Assembly (NCBI RefSeq): GCF_023856365.1
Contig: NC_064552.1
Location: forward strand, 6,062,660-6,126,659
Length of the DNA: 64,000 nt
Direction of reading: 5' to 3'
DNA from: Brienomyrus brachyistius
Taxonomy: Eukaryota > Chordata > Actinopteri > Osteoglossiformes > Mormyridae
The notes under the pieces were generated by a model that was not told the DNA's origin, ran no database searches, and saw only the letters and a program-made list of their open reading frames with translations. This document shows, one piece after another, positions 1-39,614 of this stretch (position 1 is the first letter of the stretch; the number at the start of each line of letters is the position of its first letter). The position numbers were made by a program, and so were the translations under genes.

Positions 1-112
1 CTGTGACGTCCTTCCCGGCCTGCTCGCCCTTCTGCCTGTGACGTCTCCACTACCTGTGACGTCCTTCCCGGCCTGCTCACCCTTCTCCCTGTGACGTCTC
101 TCCTTCCTACCC
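1..112. repeat. Short tandem repeat (GTGACGTC-containing units)
   Basis: About two imperfect copies of a 50-60 bp unit built around 'ctgtgacgtc cttcccggcc' and 'tgcctgtgac gtctcc'. The array probably continues left of the window. TGACGTC resembles a CRE half site, but here it recurs because the unit is repeated, so I do not call it regulatory. Confidence 0.55.
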
Positions 113-189
113 TGCTGCTGTACCACTGTTCATCCTGCCATCAGAAGCAGCACCAGCACCTGCCTGCCATCATCTGCCTGCCTCCCTCC

Positions 190-440
190 CCCGTTTGAGA
201 TTAAGATTTGGACAGTGTGAATTGGGACTTTGGCATCTTGCTCGTTTGACTTCCTCTGCCAGCCCCTGGAGGTTGAGCTCCCCCTTTGAGTCTGGCTCCT
301 CCCAAGATTTCTTCCATCTAAGGAGTTTTTCCTTGCCACTGTCACCTCTGGCTTGCTCACTGGGGACTTTGGACAGGGGAAATGTAAAGCGCTTTGAGAC
401 GACATAATGTAAAACTGAATTGAAATTGAATCATACCCGA
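190..440 (+). mobile_element. 3' end of a non-LTR retrotransposon (Rex1/CR1-like)
   Basis: The segment 'aaggagtttttccttgccac' followed by 'ctcactggggac', 'gtaaagcgctttgagacgac' and a (TGAAAT/TTGAA)n tail is the familiar 3' UTR of fish Rex1/CR1-type LINEs. No reverse transcriptase remains, so this is a 5'-truncated copy. The family name comes from memory of the tail, not from a search. Confidence 0.5.
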
Positions 441-1884
441 GTGGATTTGAAAAACAACAAGAGCCCAGGTGGGTTATCTGCCTGGTTCACCGTAGTGTCT
501 CAAACCCGTGGATACGCAGGTAGGGTTTAGGATCGGCAGATACAGAAATCAAGGAGGCATGGAGTACATGGACGATCAGACCCTGGCTTTTCATTACCTC
601 AAAAGGATCCAGAGGACACAGTGTTTGAAGGAAGAGAGTGATTTTATTTGACACCCTATGGTCTGATAGGTACACCATAGAAACAAATATGCAGCTTGAT
701 GTTTAACTCAAAAAAACAAGGTGTACAACCCAAAAGAGCTGAACCATAGCTGCCGAACTCTCTGCCTACCACCCTCCCATCTCCACACAGACAAGTATCT
801 AGAAAGCATACAATCGATGCTCTTCTCATCATGATATCTTAGGTACCTCATTACTTGGCTAAACAGCTCTATTTAAAACCTTTGCAATCAACACCTGCTC
901 CGGCGGTTCCCAACACGACCCTTGCCGGCGCAGATGCCGGATGAGTCAGGGTACAAGGTAGCGAAGGGTGTGGAGAGAATGGGCACATCTTAAAGGGCCG
1001 GCACACCATTTATGCGAAGATGCAACCAACGAACGCAAACTGATCCTGTCAGCGATCCTTGGCCATTCAGAACAACAGCTTGTCCACTGCTGTGGCTTTA
1101 ACAGACATATTTAACAGTATTCATATTTAATATAGTAACATATTTAACAGTATTCTCATATTCTCTATTTCGCAAGTGACTGTTCTAAGATTACAGAGGA
1201 AGAATGGCTTCCTCTGTAAAATTTTCCAAAAATATTGAATTATTCAATGCGTCAGTGTAAATTCATTTTACTTTGAGATTAAATGTGTAATCTATCTTAC
1301 TAATCGAACAACACCATTGATCGTTTCACAGGAGTTACCTTCACCTTTAGACCAGGATAAATAGAGCCTATAGATGCCCACTGATGCTGTGCTTCCCTGG
1401 AAGCCTACAGAAGAGTTTCATATATGCTTTTCCTAAATGGAGGACAGACAAAAGCTTATTGGTGAAGATGCTCCGATTACGTGTTTTCGAAACCTGAACG
1501 GACGCTGTGCTTCACTGGGAGTCTAAGAGCAACATAGTTTTTAGCTTAGCAACACTGATTGGACAGATTGCAGTCTGTCTTGCAGTCAGATATTTAGACT
1601 CGCCTGGAAGCCAGGCTTCCCTGCATGGTGATTGGGAGACGTCTCAACAAGACAGGATGAACTACCAATAACATTAACGCTCGCCAGGCTGCACATGCTG
1701 TTGGCGATGTTGGCTCACAGTATTCATTCATTCTGTCACATGCGGGGGCATAGAAGCAATTTAATGCAACCTAGACTGGCAGTTTATCGTTTTGAATGTC
1801 GCTGTTCACTATTGACATTTGTATATATTGTAAATAAAGTTATCATTAAGTTCTGAGTTTATTTAATTTTCATGTTCAGTGATT

Positions 1885-2008
1885 CTTAGCAGAGCTGGCC
1901 CACCATCCTGGGTTGTTCCCCGCCTCATGCCCATTGCTTCCGGAATAGGCTCCAGACTCCCCACGACCCAGAAGGATAAGTGGTATGGAAAATGGATGGA
2001 TGGATGAT
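1885..2008 (+). mobile_element. SINE 3' tail fragment
   Basis: The run 'cctgggttgttccccgcctc', 'gcccattgcttccggaatag', 'gacccagaaggataagtgg' and a final (ATGG)n matches the 3' part of the full-length tRNA-derived SINEs at 52359-52714 and 55907-56264. Only the tail is present, so this is a 5'-truncated or decayed copy. Confidence 0.7.
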
Positions 2009-3164
2009 TTTTAGCAGACTAGTTTGCTATTTCGCCTGCTAACTAAGCTGTGCGTGTTCAAGCTCAGCTAGAGGCTTTGCAACAGCATGGCAGACAGAGC
2101 AGCTGATGCTAACTTCAAACTTAAAGAAGCCCTTTGATGAAGGAGAGCAGAATTTACGTGTAGCTGACCAACTAAAACAACAACCTTTTTTGGTCATAGT
2201 GCTAACCGTCCACACTTTGCTTCCACCATATTTAATATCATTTATACAACACTGAGTGTTAGCCTACTCTAAATTCAGGCAGCTATATAATTTACCGAGG
2301 ATGACGGGCATTGATGTTAGTGCAGCGGTTTGACCACCGTAGCACGGTAATGCAGTGGAGAAAGACTGGGGGTGATTTTAGCGGCGTCTTTCAGACGCTG
2401 GCTTAGTCGAGCCCTCGGCGCATGATGTCATCTGCCGGAGTGGAGATAAGAGGCCTGCTGCCCCCCCCCCCCCACCACACAAGCAGACCTGCGTTTCCAC
2501 ACCGGGAGCCGACTGGCTCTAGCGGGATATCTCGCGCAGGCAGAAGCTTTCCGTGCTCATGAATAAAACATCGCTTCACGTGGAAGATGCCCGGGTGCAA
2601 GCTGTTGACTAATCCCCAATCCCAGCTTCCGGAAGGACTTGGGAGACGAGCTGGATGACCCCTGCCACACCCCCTAGGCCTCCATTGGCCAAAGTTGTTG
2701 TGAAAGGAGGAGTCCCGTGAGGCTGCGGCGCGGCGGCATCATGCCCGAACGCAGATGGACCCTGTTTTGGCTCTTGCGGTACGCCGAAACGCGGTGGGGT
2801 GGGCAAACAGCGTGCAAAACGTCACTTAAGGAGCGCAGGGCACCCTCAACAGCTGCGGCTCGACCAAAGCGTGCCAGAAGGGTAAATACGGCCAGTCAGA
2901 CAGTTATGTCGGAGGCATGACCTTTCCCGCTCTCGAAGGAGCTTTTGGCTGGGCCAGACAAGACGAGCCGATCTAAGATCGTCGGCCGCTAGGGGAACGG
3001 GGCATGACTGCCGCTGACCGGGAGTGACAGACCTGCATGATGAACTACTCCCTCTGTCTGAAAGGCAGCCAGAGCGACACTTAGGGTCAGGATGAAGCCA
3101 GGACAGGTGGGGAGTGACTGTAAGTGACTAAATGGCGTTCATAGTTGGCCATGGACAGTTATGG

Positions 3165-3490
3165 AGAGCTGTATAGAGGTACAGAGGAGAGAGTGGGAGG
3201 TGTAGATGAGAAAAGGAGGGAAGAGGACTGCAGGACAAAAGGTAAATGGAGAACTGGTGGGTGTAGAGAGCCGAGGTGGGGGGAGGCAGAGGGGAAGACA
3301 GAAGGGAAAGAGAACAGAGGAAAAAGAGAACAACAGAGAGAGAGAGGGGAGAGGAGATAATGGACCAAAGAGCAATGAAAGAGAGCAGAGAAAATAGAAG
3401 ACAGCAAAGAGAGAGAACTAAGAGCAGAGAGAGAAAAGAGGAAAAGGAGAGAGAAAGAATGAGCTGTGTAACAGAAGGAGAGATGGAGGA
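3165..3490. repeat. Purine-rich GA tract (polypyrimidine on minus strand)
   Basis: About 325 bp composed largely of G and A ('agagagagaggggagagg' style) on the plus strand. It sits immediately downstream, in the sense of transcription, of the smap1 exon 8 donor, so the nascent RNA is a long C/U tract. ORFs predicted through it are low-complexity and not credible. Confidence 0.8.
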
Positions 3491-3519
3491 GGCAGAGAGA
3501 GCAGAGGGCGGCGGATCAC

Positions 3520-31863
<28,344 letters not shown>

Positions 31864-32300
31864 CTCTATGTCCCTCTGTCCCCCTTGCGTCGCTTCTCTC
31901 CGACGAAACGCCGACACCTACTTCCCTGAAGCAGCAGTCAGTAAACCGGGCCGGCTGATGAACAGGACCATCCCCCGGAGCGCAGGCACCGAGGGCAAGG
32001 CGGCGCCAAATATGGCAAGGGGTTGGCAAGCGACCGGACCTGGACCTAGACCTGGACCCGGAACCGGAACCGCTACGTAGCTGGTGCCGGAGAGATGGCC
32101 GGCTGATCCAGCGACACTCAGTGATAATAAGGACACCTGACTGGAGCCGGCGCCGTGTTTGCAGTGCGGTTTCAGTTACGTGCGTGACGTCTGTATGACG
32201 GGGACCGGCAGGCTGCCCACTTACTGCGGTTGAATGGCAGCACGGCTGAGGAAAAGCGGCGCGTCTGCAGTACCGGCTACTGACGCTTCCAGTCCGGGGC
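31864..32300 (-). promoter_or_regulatory. smap1 promoter / 5' UTR CpG island
   Basis: GC- and CpG-rich DNA directly upstream of the smap1 ATG. It includes a CRE-like TGACGTCT near 32183 and a short array of 'cctggacc/ggaacc' units at about 32037-32072. No TATA box is evident. The transcription start cannot be fixed from sequence alone. Confidence 0.55.
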
Positions 32301-34629
32301 ATTGAAAACTATCCGCACACTGATAGTATATAACAGCAAACACAGGGTTACCAACTATAGCGCATCTGGCGTGACACTCCCGCTTTCAGACTCACGCGTG
32401 AAATCTTACGGCAAATTTATTTTAGTCCATTAAAGAAGTATAATTAGCTATATCGAAAGCGTTGGGCAATTTGCAAACCCTGCAGATTATTTACAAGGTA
32501 ATAAAACTGTAACGTGCGTGTAGATGTGTGTGCAGACTTGTCTCAAATTGAAAATCTCGCTCGAGCCAGCTAACCGAAGTTGGCAACCCCGACAAACGTG
32601 AGAGAAGCTGAAATTTCACGAGTGGCCGACAATACAAACGTCTAATCTAAACATGCATTCATTCAATGGGAAGCTCGTATTCCAGTAATTGTAATGTTAT
32701 AGTTTAATACTTGAGCATGAGGTCAGGGAAAACATTCAGATAAATCACTGAGGTGAATAAATAGTAAATGACCTGTCTTCATTTACTAAATGTTTTAAAT
32801 CTATGCCAATCTCTTTGTAAAAAGCATGTGCAAGTACATCTATAGTTGTGAGGGGAAAAATTGGAATTAACCGGATTTCTGAGCCCGGAATGAGTACTAA
32901 AATGTAATATGGACTACTTCCGAATGACAGTAACAGGGTTATGGCACACATTGCAGAATCCTTATTACTAAGGTTATAGACTGAGATAGTATGTGAACAC
33001 TTGAATTTGGTAACTAGTGGGACGTGCTTCATTGGCAGCAACCGAACCTACGCGGTCTCTCTAGCTGCTGATCAGGCCAGCACCGTAGTTCGGAGACATT
33101 TGGCACGTTCCTCTATATAGCAGTCTCAGTTCATGTGTATCTTTGGGCTGATTCAGATCACACCCCAGCATTGCCATGCGATTAAGGTCAGGATGTGGTC
33201 ATAATAAACTGCATTATTTTCTGCTCTCTGTGTGACTTTTACTCTTGTTTTGGATCACTGTCGTGTTCAGTGGCCCAGCTCCTGAGTATTAGGCCAGACG
33301 TCCTGACATTATGCTGATACTTAGCTACCCGGCCAGTGAGACAGCAAGTTCGACGCCATGGGAACGCCCCCTCTACGGTGCATCACATTCAAGATGAGGA
33401 TTTGCTGCTGGTTTGCAAAGGTTTGTTTCCTCCAAACATTTATAACAACGTTTGACTCCTGTCACATCTGTCCACAGAACGCCACTCCAACAGTGCAGCT
33501 GGTTTTCAGAAAATTGAGAGTAGTTTCCTTCACAGTGGCAGTTCTAGACGATTTCAACTGTGGGGGGGGGGGGAGGGGGTGCACACTGGGGGCAGTTGTT
33601 CTGAAGGGGGGCAGAGCAGATGCATTTGACCATAATTTCCTCCAAGTATTGCTTACACTATAGATTACCAGCATTAAGAAGCAAAAGACAATTATGAAAA
33701 CTGATAAGCTATTTATGCAATGTTATGCAGTCATGTTTTACAGGTTTCATCAATATGTAACTCACTGATTTCTTGTTGACTGTCTTACTTCCACAAGCTT
33801 GATTATTTTGTCGTTAACTTCGCTTTTCATTAACTTTGGCGACTCGACCAGTACACCTGCACTGACTCCATCAAGAAAATGTGCTTGTTTGTGTTTCGCC
33901 TGATCCCAGCACACAAAATTTTAGCCCACATCAATGTAAATGATTTATATTTACAGTCATATAAAAAAATAGGACTCATTTATTTCTTTATTAATATCAA
34001 TATATCAATATTAAATCTTTTTTTCAAATTATATCTAGATAAAGGTGATGTGATTGCACCACCTGTGCAAAAAGGAGAAACACACTTAATAAACGGAATT
34101 AAGATGTCAGTTTCCACTGAGGAAACTGTTAGGACACCCTTACATTCATATTTAAAATGCCTAGAATTAGATTCAAGTGCATGACATCAGGTGAAAATGG
34201 TCAGAACATTGTTACAGAACATTTTGGTAGAACCTGTCTTATTTAAACAGACATTTAGCTTGGTTGGCTCTTGATTGTTGAAGTGAGTGATTCACCATGG
34301 TGAGATCCAAAGAGTTATCTGCGACCTTAGATAATCTGTCCCTGCCATGAAGTGTGGATGACCTTCTATTCCAATGAAGTCATTGTGCATGTTTAGCTTG
34401 AGACCTTCCCCCAAAGACAACGCGAATGTCCCATTAGTTTTAATTACTGAAACACAAAAATAGCGTGTTAAAACCAGTATTGTCTTTAGTAGAAAAACAC
34501 AGCAATGACATTTTGTACATCTCATACAGGGAATGTATTACTTATAAAGCACTTACATTCTGCAGTACAGCTAAAGGAATTACGCTGCAAAATCCTAAAG
34601 AACTGTTCCACCGTTTTCCTCTCACGCTT
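32301..34629. other. smap1-cenpk spacer: no gene seen
   Basis: AT-rich intergenic DNA with short ORFs only. 33560-33577 is a G run inside what looks like old repeat sequence. No exon, RNA gene or conserved motif recognised. Confidence 0.6.
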
Positions 34630-34639
34630 TTTATTTATT
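34630..34639 (-). terminator. cenpk polyadenylation signal candidate
   Basis: On the minus strand this reads AATAAATAAA, two overlapping canonical hexamers about 250 nt past the cenpk stop, giving a 3' UTR of plausible length. Confidence 0.5.
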
Positions 34640-34886
34640 CTAAGCTAAGAAAAGATCAGCATTGACAATGGGTGACAATAAAACCAAATAAACACGTTTA
34701 TCATGATACATATATAGGAAGCTTATATACAGTTTAAAAAACAGAATATCGACTTCAAGGTGCAATAATTGTGTGTAAATGTCCAATTGCAATTATAAAG
34801 CACAGCACAGACTACACATCATATCGAGATATATTGTTGCTCATGTTAAATATAATAATATCTAGAGAATGAATTTGTCACTGTCG

Positions 34887-35042
34887 CTAATAAAACGCCT
34901 CCAAGCGAATTTTGACGGAATCATCTGGATGTCTGGACGCGATTCCGTATCGGAGCAGCATCTCAATGTACGGTGGCCAGAAGCTCTCGTCCATCACCAC
35001 GTAAGGTTCATGAGGCGTTTCCACCGTCTTGTTCATGAGGAG
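34887..35042 (-). CDS. cenpk: cenpk exon 11 (last)
   Basis: Residues 242-292 and stop TAG. It holds the conserved HEPYVVMDESFWPPYIEMLL segment. Acceptor ctgacag. Confidence 0.96.
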   Translation of the reverse strand, partial: LLMNKTVETPHEPYVVMDESFWPPYIEMLLRYGIASRHPDDSVKIRLEAFY

Positions 35043-37440
35043 CTGTCAGGGTCGCAGGAAGCAGAAACCCAGTGAGCACACGGACTGTGACGACAAAACA
35101 GACAACTCCAAATTGGATAATACATGCACCAGCGTGGACATACCTCCAGGATATCGTGGAGAGAAATAAGTTCTGCTCTTGGCTCCGGAAGAAATTTCTG
35201 CATCAAAATCGATTTCGTTAACTGCGGGCCCTTTTCGTCACACAGAACGGTAAGGAAACATAGGAGAAGCGACATCGAGATGAGGATCTCACCTTCTTCC
35301 TTTTGCTGTCGTTCCCTCCCTCCTGAGGAAGCGGGAAATGTTCCTCCAGTAAGTCACTAAGTGTGCTCAGCAAGTTATCCTGGAAATCTTTCATTTTCTT
35401 AAGTTTTTTCTTCATGTCCAGCAAAACACTAGAATTGTCAGTCAATCAAAAGACAACATACTAAACAAACATACTATGTGCCGTCTTAGCAGTTAGCCAA
35501 ACGCCCTACTCACACAAGGAAAAACACACAGAAAGTTAGCACCCACTCCAGGGGCCCGTAATACCATGCAAGATTCGTGGGTTAGCCAGATAACTTGCTG
35601 GATTTAAGGCAACCTGCACTAAATGTGAGTGAACGAAGGAAAGTTCTCTTAAACTGGGGAATCTTAAATCTAGTTAACCAGCAAATCTTGCTTTGTATTA
35701 CCGGCCCCAGATGTGTGGTTTTGTGTTTACATCAATCCATCGGATGTACACATACCTTGTTTCTGATAGTCGCTCATGTTCTTCTTGCAATGCCTTTACT
35801 TGTTCGGTGACTGCCTTCAACACCTCCTCCTTTTCTTCTAACCATTTCCGCTCACTGTAAAACAACACGCTCACTGGACTTCCGTCTAGAGTCTTACAGT
35901 TATTTCACTGTCCAGCTTTGCCACGTTTAAATGTAAAAATACAAAGATGAGACCAGACCTTTTTAAAATCTCTCTGAGTTTATCCCTCTTTGCTCGAGAA
36001 CAAGACAGAACCATCTCAAGTTGTGCATTCAGCTGAGACAACTATAAAGCAAGTGAGCAGAGAGAAAAAAATGTATCAGTGTCGATGTTTTAAAGAAAAC
36101 CGTTTCAAAAGTTTCCAACACTAAGACATTTAATGTTATGTTCAAGGTCTCCCCTTAATATACTGATGATAAGGTATAAATATCATTTATACTAACATTT
36201 ATTTGCAAGTAAATTTAACTAACATTTATACAGATTCAGAATGATAAACATGAGAACATTAACAAAATTATCCAACAAGTTTAATCAAGAGATTTATCAC
36301 TTCTCTTTCTTTTCAATGTAGCAACTGTGGAACTGAGATCAGAAATGGCCAGAAATTAGAATTCAGAAACCTAAAGCTTTAAACGATTGCTATATGTCAA
36401 AAACCTCAAATTAGGCAAGAAGTGCATGTACAAAAGAGTCACTGGTCTGACACACTTACCTCCTCTTTTCCCACAGAGAGTAACACTTCAGGATTTACGG
36501 ACAGCACTGGAGACCGAAAATGACAGGCTGGTTTAAGAGATACTTCTCCCCTTAAATCATTTGCTCAACATAAAAGTAACAAACAGGGTTTCTGGCGTTT
36601 AATTGTCACATACATCTTGGCTCACTCTCTTCCCACTGCTTCAGCTCTGCTGTCAAAGTATTTATCCGGTTCTCTGTCTAAGAGGCAACACAGAATTAAG
36701 GCCTGTTTTCAGATAGATGCAGCTGTGTTCTGAATCTTAATGTAGTTCTTATTTAGGATTTGCCGGTTGCACAATGAGAAAGTTTTTCTTGTACAATACC
36801 ACCGCACTTTTTAAAGACATGCAAGTCATAAGACAACAGCTTACAGCATACAACATACCTCACTTAACTGGTTTCCAGAAGAGTCCGCTTCTGTCACAGC
36901 GATGTCATTCTGAAGCTGGGGGACGTATGACAAGATGTACAAAGGTGTCAATCTCATCCACCCTAACACACATGACGTCGCATGTAGATTAATACAACCG
37001 CAAATCCACACCTGCTGCATCTGGTTAAACTGCTCGTCACATTCATCTAGCAGCTCTTCCCACGCAGCCTCCGAGCACTGCTTGCTGACCGGGGGGTGTG
37101 GCGGCAGGATGCCCTGGTACTCTGACATTTGCTTGGAAAGAGCCTTTGCCTGACAGAAGAACCGTTAGAAAATGTATATAGTGCCGGTGTAACGGTGTAA
37201 TGGAAAGAGTGAGCCAAACAAAAGGCAGAAAACTTACATTTTTAAGCAATTCATCCGGATCCTGCGCAAAAGATTAAAAGATCGTCATTACGTAGCGACT
37301 CGAATACAATACGATGCTAACGAGCTAGCTAGCTTTGCAGTTCCTCCGTCAAAAGTGATATTACAGTGAATTCTGTCCATAAATCAAAACCAGGTTAAAT
37401 AATTAATGACTGGAAACGATTAAAAAAAGACACTCACCAT
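34887..37440 (-). CDS. cenpk: cenpk, centromere protein K (complete)
   Basis: Eleven exons: 37438-37440, 37238-37261, 37012-37149, 36859-36909, 36614-36677, 36460-36506, 35959-36041, 35756-35854, 35293-35428, 35144-35221 and 34887-35042. They join in frame to 292 codons (human CENP-K has about 270). Diagnostic segments are EELLDECDEQFNQMQ (exon 3), TAELKQWEE (exon 5), LSVGKEE (exon 6), LLSTLSDLLEEHFPLP (exon 9), LISLHDILE (exon 10) and DESFWPPYIEMLLRYGIA with SVKIRLEAFY at the end (exon 11). The middle (exons 7-9) is charged and probably coiled coil. CENP-K works with CENP-H, -I and -M in the constitutive centromere-associated network at the kinetochore. Translation starts at an ATG that is itself split off by intron 1 (ATG|GTGAGT). 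Confidence 0.95.
35144..35221 (-). CDS. cenpk: cenpk exon 10
   Basis: Twenty-six codons (216-241), phase 0 on both sides, including LPEPRAELISLHDILE. Acceptor ccgcag, donor GTATGT. Confidence 0.95.
35293..35428 (-). CDS. cenpk: cenpk exon 9
   Basis: Completes the split Arg/Ser codon 170, then residues 171-215. It carries the most diagnostic motif, LLSTLSDLLEEHFPLP, and a basic tail SKRKK. Acceptor ttctag, donor GTGAGA. Confidence 0.96.
35756..35854 (-). CDS. cenpk: cenpk exon 8
   Basis: Coiled-coil-like segment (residues 137-170) starting SERKWLEEKEEV and ending ERLSET. Acceptor tttacag, donor GTATGT. Confidence 0.93.
35959..36041 (-). CDS. cenpk: cenpk exon 7
   Basis: Residues 110-136 plus two bases, with LNAQLEMVLS matching the LEMVLS stretch of CENP-K. 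Acceptor ttatag, donor GTCTGG (a weak donor). Confidence 0.92.
36460..36506 (-). CDS. cenpk: cenpk exon 6
   Basis: Forty-seven bases (residues 94-109), ending LLSVGKEE. Acceptor ctccag, donor GTAAGT. Too short to appear as an ORF. Confidence 0.92.
36614..36677 (-). CDS. cenpk: cenpk exon 5
   Basis: Sixty-four bases (residues 73-93 plus one base), including TAELKQWEE. Acceptor cttag, donor GTATGT. Confidence 0.92.
36859..36909 (-). CDS. cenpk: cenpk exon 4
   Basis: Seventeen codons (residues 56-72), NDIAVTEADSSGNQLSE. Acceptor cttcag, donor GTATGT, phase 0 on both sides. Confidence 0.9.
37012..37149 (-). CDS. cenpk: cenpk exon 3
   Basis: Forty-six codons (residues 10-55), with SKQCSEAAWEELLDECDEQF. 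Acceptor ctgtcag, donor GTGTGG (weak). An internal Met here could serve as an alternative start, but the upstream exons read through in frame. Confidence 0.92.
37238..37261 (-). CDS. cenpk: cenpk exon 2 (24-nt microexon)
   Basis: Eight codons, DPDELLKN. Acceptor gcgcag, donor GTAAGT. Inferred from splice sites and phase. Confidence 0.82.
37438..37440 (-). CDS. cenpk: cenpk exon 1 coding part (start codon only)
   Basis: The sequence ATATATG|GTGAGTG places the initiator ATG as the last three bases of exon 1; the rest of the exon is 5' UTR. Confidence 0.75.
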
Positions 37441-37575
37441 ATATAAAGGCGGCAATAGTTTCAAAGGACGACAATGTAAGCTTTAGTTAGCCGGAGCAGC
37501 CGCTCGCATCCAAAATACGAAAAAGCCGCCAGTGCTTTGGATCGTGACGTCATAGCGGAAGCGGAAGTGCGTGTC
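37441..37575 (-). promoter_or_regulatory. cenpk promoter: palindromic CRE and tandem ETS sites
   Basis: TGACGTCA, a full palindromic CRE, at 37545-37552, and two GCGGAAG ETS-type sites at 37555-37569. The sites lie about 105-130 bp upstream of the ATG with no TATA box, the layout of a housekeeping, often bidirectional, promoter. Confidence 0.65.
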
Positions 37576-38145
37576 GCCTATAGGGGTGTCACTTTTCATT
37601 CGCGGTAGTGTGGAAGCGTTCAGAGTCTGTGTGATCAGCGCCGGCTGCTAATATTGCAATGTCCTTAGATTATTTAATAAGTCAGAGACGAATAAATTAC
37701 AGTTATCTGAAGATGGACGATGCCGTCTTTAAGTGGACTTGTTCTGTATTCCTTGCAATACTTTTTCCGCAGCGTTATTAATACTAGAGTAACAGTAGTT
37801 TTAAAGCCGCCAGTATCAAGCAGCGTTCTATTTTATAGGCTCAGCGTCCACCTCAGAATGAACCTCTGCTTAGCACAATTAACCAATTTTATTTTTATTT
37901 TATGATCCACTTATGATCCCATGTCTTACCGAGCGTAATAATGCATTGGTAAGGATAAAAAATATTTTTAATCATATGAAAATAATTGTGCATTTATTAT
38001 TTTCAAGAATTATGTAGTTTCTCGGCGACTTGTAAAATACCTAAGCACAGATAAAAATGTGGTATGCAGGCAAAGCTCAATGTAGTTTACTAATATCGCC
38101 GTGTACACATTGCTGTGAATTCCTAAATAATAATAATAATAATGA

Positions 38146-38406
38146 TATCCATCCATCCATTTCCCAAACCGCTTATCCTACTGGGTCGCGGTGGGTTCGG
38201 AGCCTATCCCGGAAGCAATGGGCACGAGGCAGGGAACAACCCAGGACGAGGGGCCAGCCCATGGCAGGGCACACTCACACACCATTCACACACACATGCA
38301 CTCCTACGGGCAATTTAGCAAGGCCAATCAGCCTCGGCATGTGTTTGGACTGTGGGGGGAAACCAGAGTACCCGGAGGAAACCCCAGAACGACATGGGGC
38401 GAGCAC
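38146..38406 (-). mobile_element. tRNA-derived SINE, 5'-truncated copy
   Basis: An antisense copy from the (CCAT)n tail through 'aaaccgcttatcctactggg', 'caatgggcacgaggcaggga' and 'ggaaaccagagtacccggag'. The tRNA head is missing, replaced by a CA/TA tract (38406-38456). Confidence 0.88.
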
Positions 38407-38456
38407 GCACACACAGACACACACACACACACATATATATATCCACACACACACAC
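38406..38456. repeat. (CA)n/(TA)n microsatellite
   Basis: CA runs interrupted by a short TATATATATA, abutting the truncated SINE. Confidence 0.85.
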
Positions 38457-39540
38457 GGAATTCTGACATGTATAAAATGATGTAGGTATGTCTCGGGTGC
38501 GCTTGTGGAATGAAGGAATGTGGTGAGAATGGTTTCTCCATTTTGTGGTTTTATTTAATATGTAAACCACAGCATACATGTGAAATTGTAAAGGGCTATA
38601 AAATGTCTATATAATAACACCCTTTCACATATATAACTAGATGCACACTATGTGTCATGGAATATATTGAGATGGCAGCGAAATACTAAAACAATGGAAA
38701 CAAAGAACAATTATTTCTAATAAAATAATTTCTTAGCATGAACAATTTCAAACATTAGACTTGTTCAATATGTTAAAATATATTGCTTCTCAGGATATAT
38801 GGCTTCCGGAGTGTAACACTAGAGAATAATCATTTTAAGTACATTCAGAAGCAAAAGAACAGCACAAATGATTACCCACTGGCTTTAATCTTACCGTAGA
38901 GAAGGCATCTTCTAAAACATACACAGAGAATGGTTTGTTGAAGTTGAAGTCCTTCACTGGTCTTTTCATTGCATTTTAGGAAAAGTGAGAACTAAATAGT
39001 GGATGTTGAGAATGCACCTACACCCTCTGATTTGTTATTTTATTTTTTTGAATGGCGAACGTCTGATCTCCATTTGTTTTTGTTTTAGGAGTGGACAGGG
39101 TTTGAAAAGTCCCTGGTTGATGCACCAGAAACCATTTACAAATGGATGATGAAATGAAACCTTGCATTCCTGCACTAATGGAGACGGAGACCCTGGGCTG
39201 TCTCACGCACACTGCCGCACGTCTGCATCTGCTCAGTGTTTGGAAAGCAGCTCCATTCCCACAAGGCCCGAAATGCAAGGAAGAAAAACACAGGCCACCT
39301 TCTAAAAGGGACAGACTTGCAGCCTCTGAAAGATGTGCTATGAACCACACTCATTCCATACAGTAGCCTAAAGACATTTGGCAATGCATTTGTAATTATA
39401 AAGCGTTAATGTTTTTAAGTGCTGTGCAATTATTCCAAGATTCATTTTCATTTTGTATGCACTTATATGATAAGTACAACATTTCATGTATTTTAACAAA
39501 AAACAGATATAAACAGATGCATGTTACATTGTAAAACAAA

Positions 39541-39614
39541 ACATCCATCCATCCATTTTCCAAACCACTTATCCTACTGGGTCGCAGGGGGTCCGGAGCC
39601 TATCCCGGAAGCAA
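39541..39614 (-). mobile_element. SINE tail fragment
   Basis: Only the last 70 bp or so of the SINE ('aaaccacttatcctactggg' to 'gagcctatcccggaagcaa') in antisense, with its (CCAT)n end. Confidence 0.85.

Larger units (their letters stand above)
441..3519. other. Non-coding stretch with no gene seen
   Basis: On the minus strand this lies downstream of the donor of smap1 exon 8, so it is probably smap1 intron 8. I looked for the next conserved SMAP1 exon (a GDLDLF-type and a KKQLSKDSILSLYG-type segment) and found neither, so the last exons should lie left of position 1. ORFs here are short and have no recognisable product. The repeats within it are listed separately. Confidence 0.5.
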
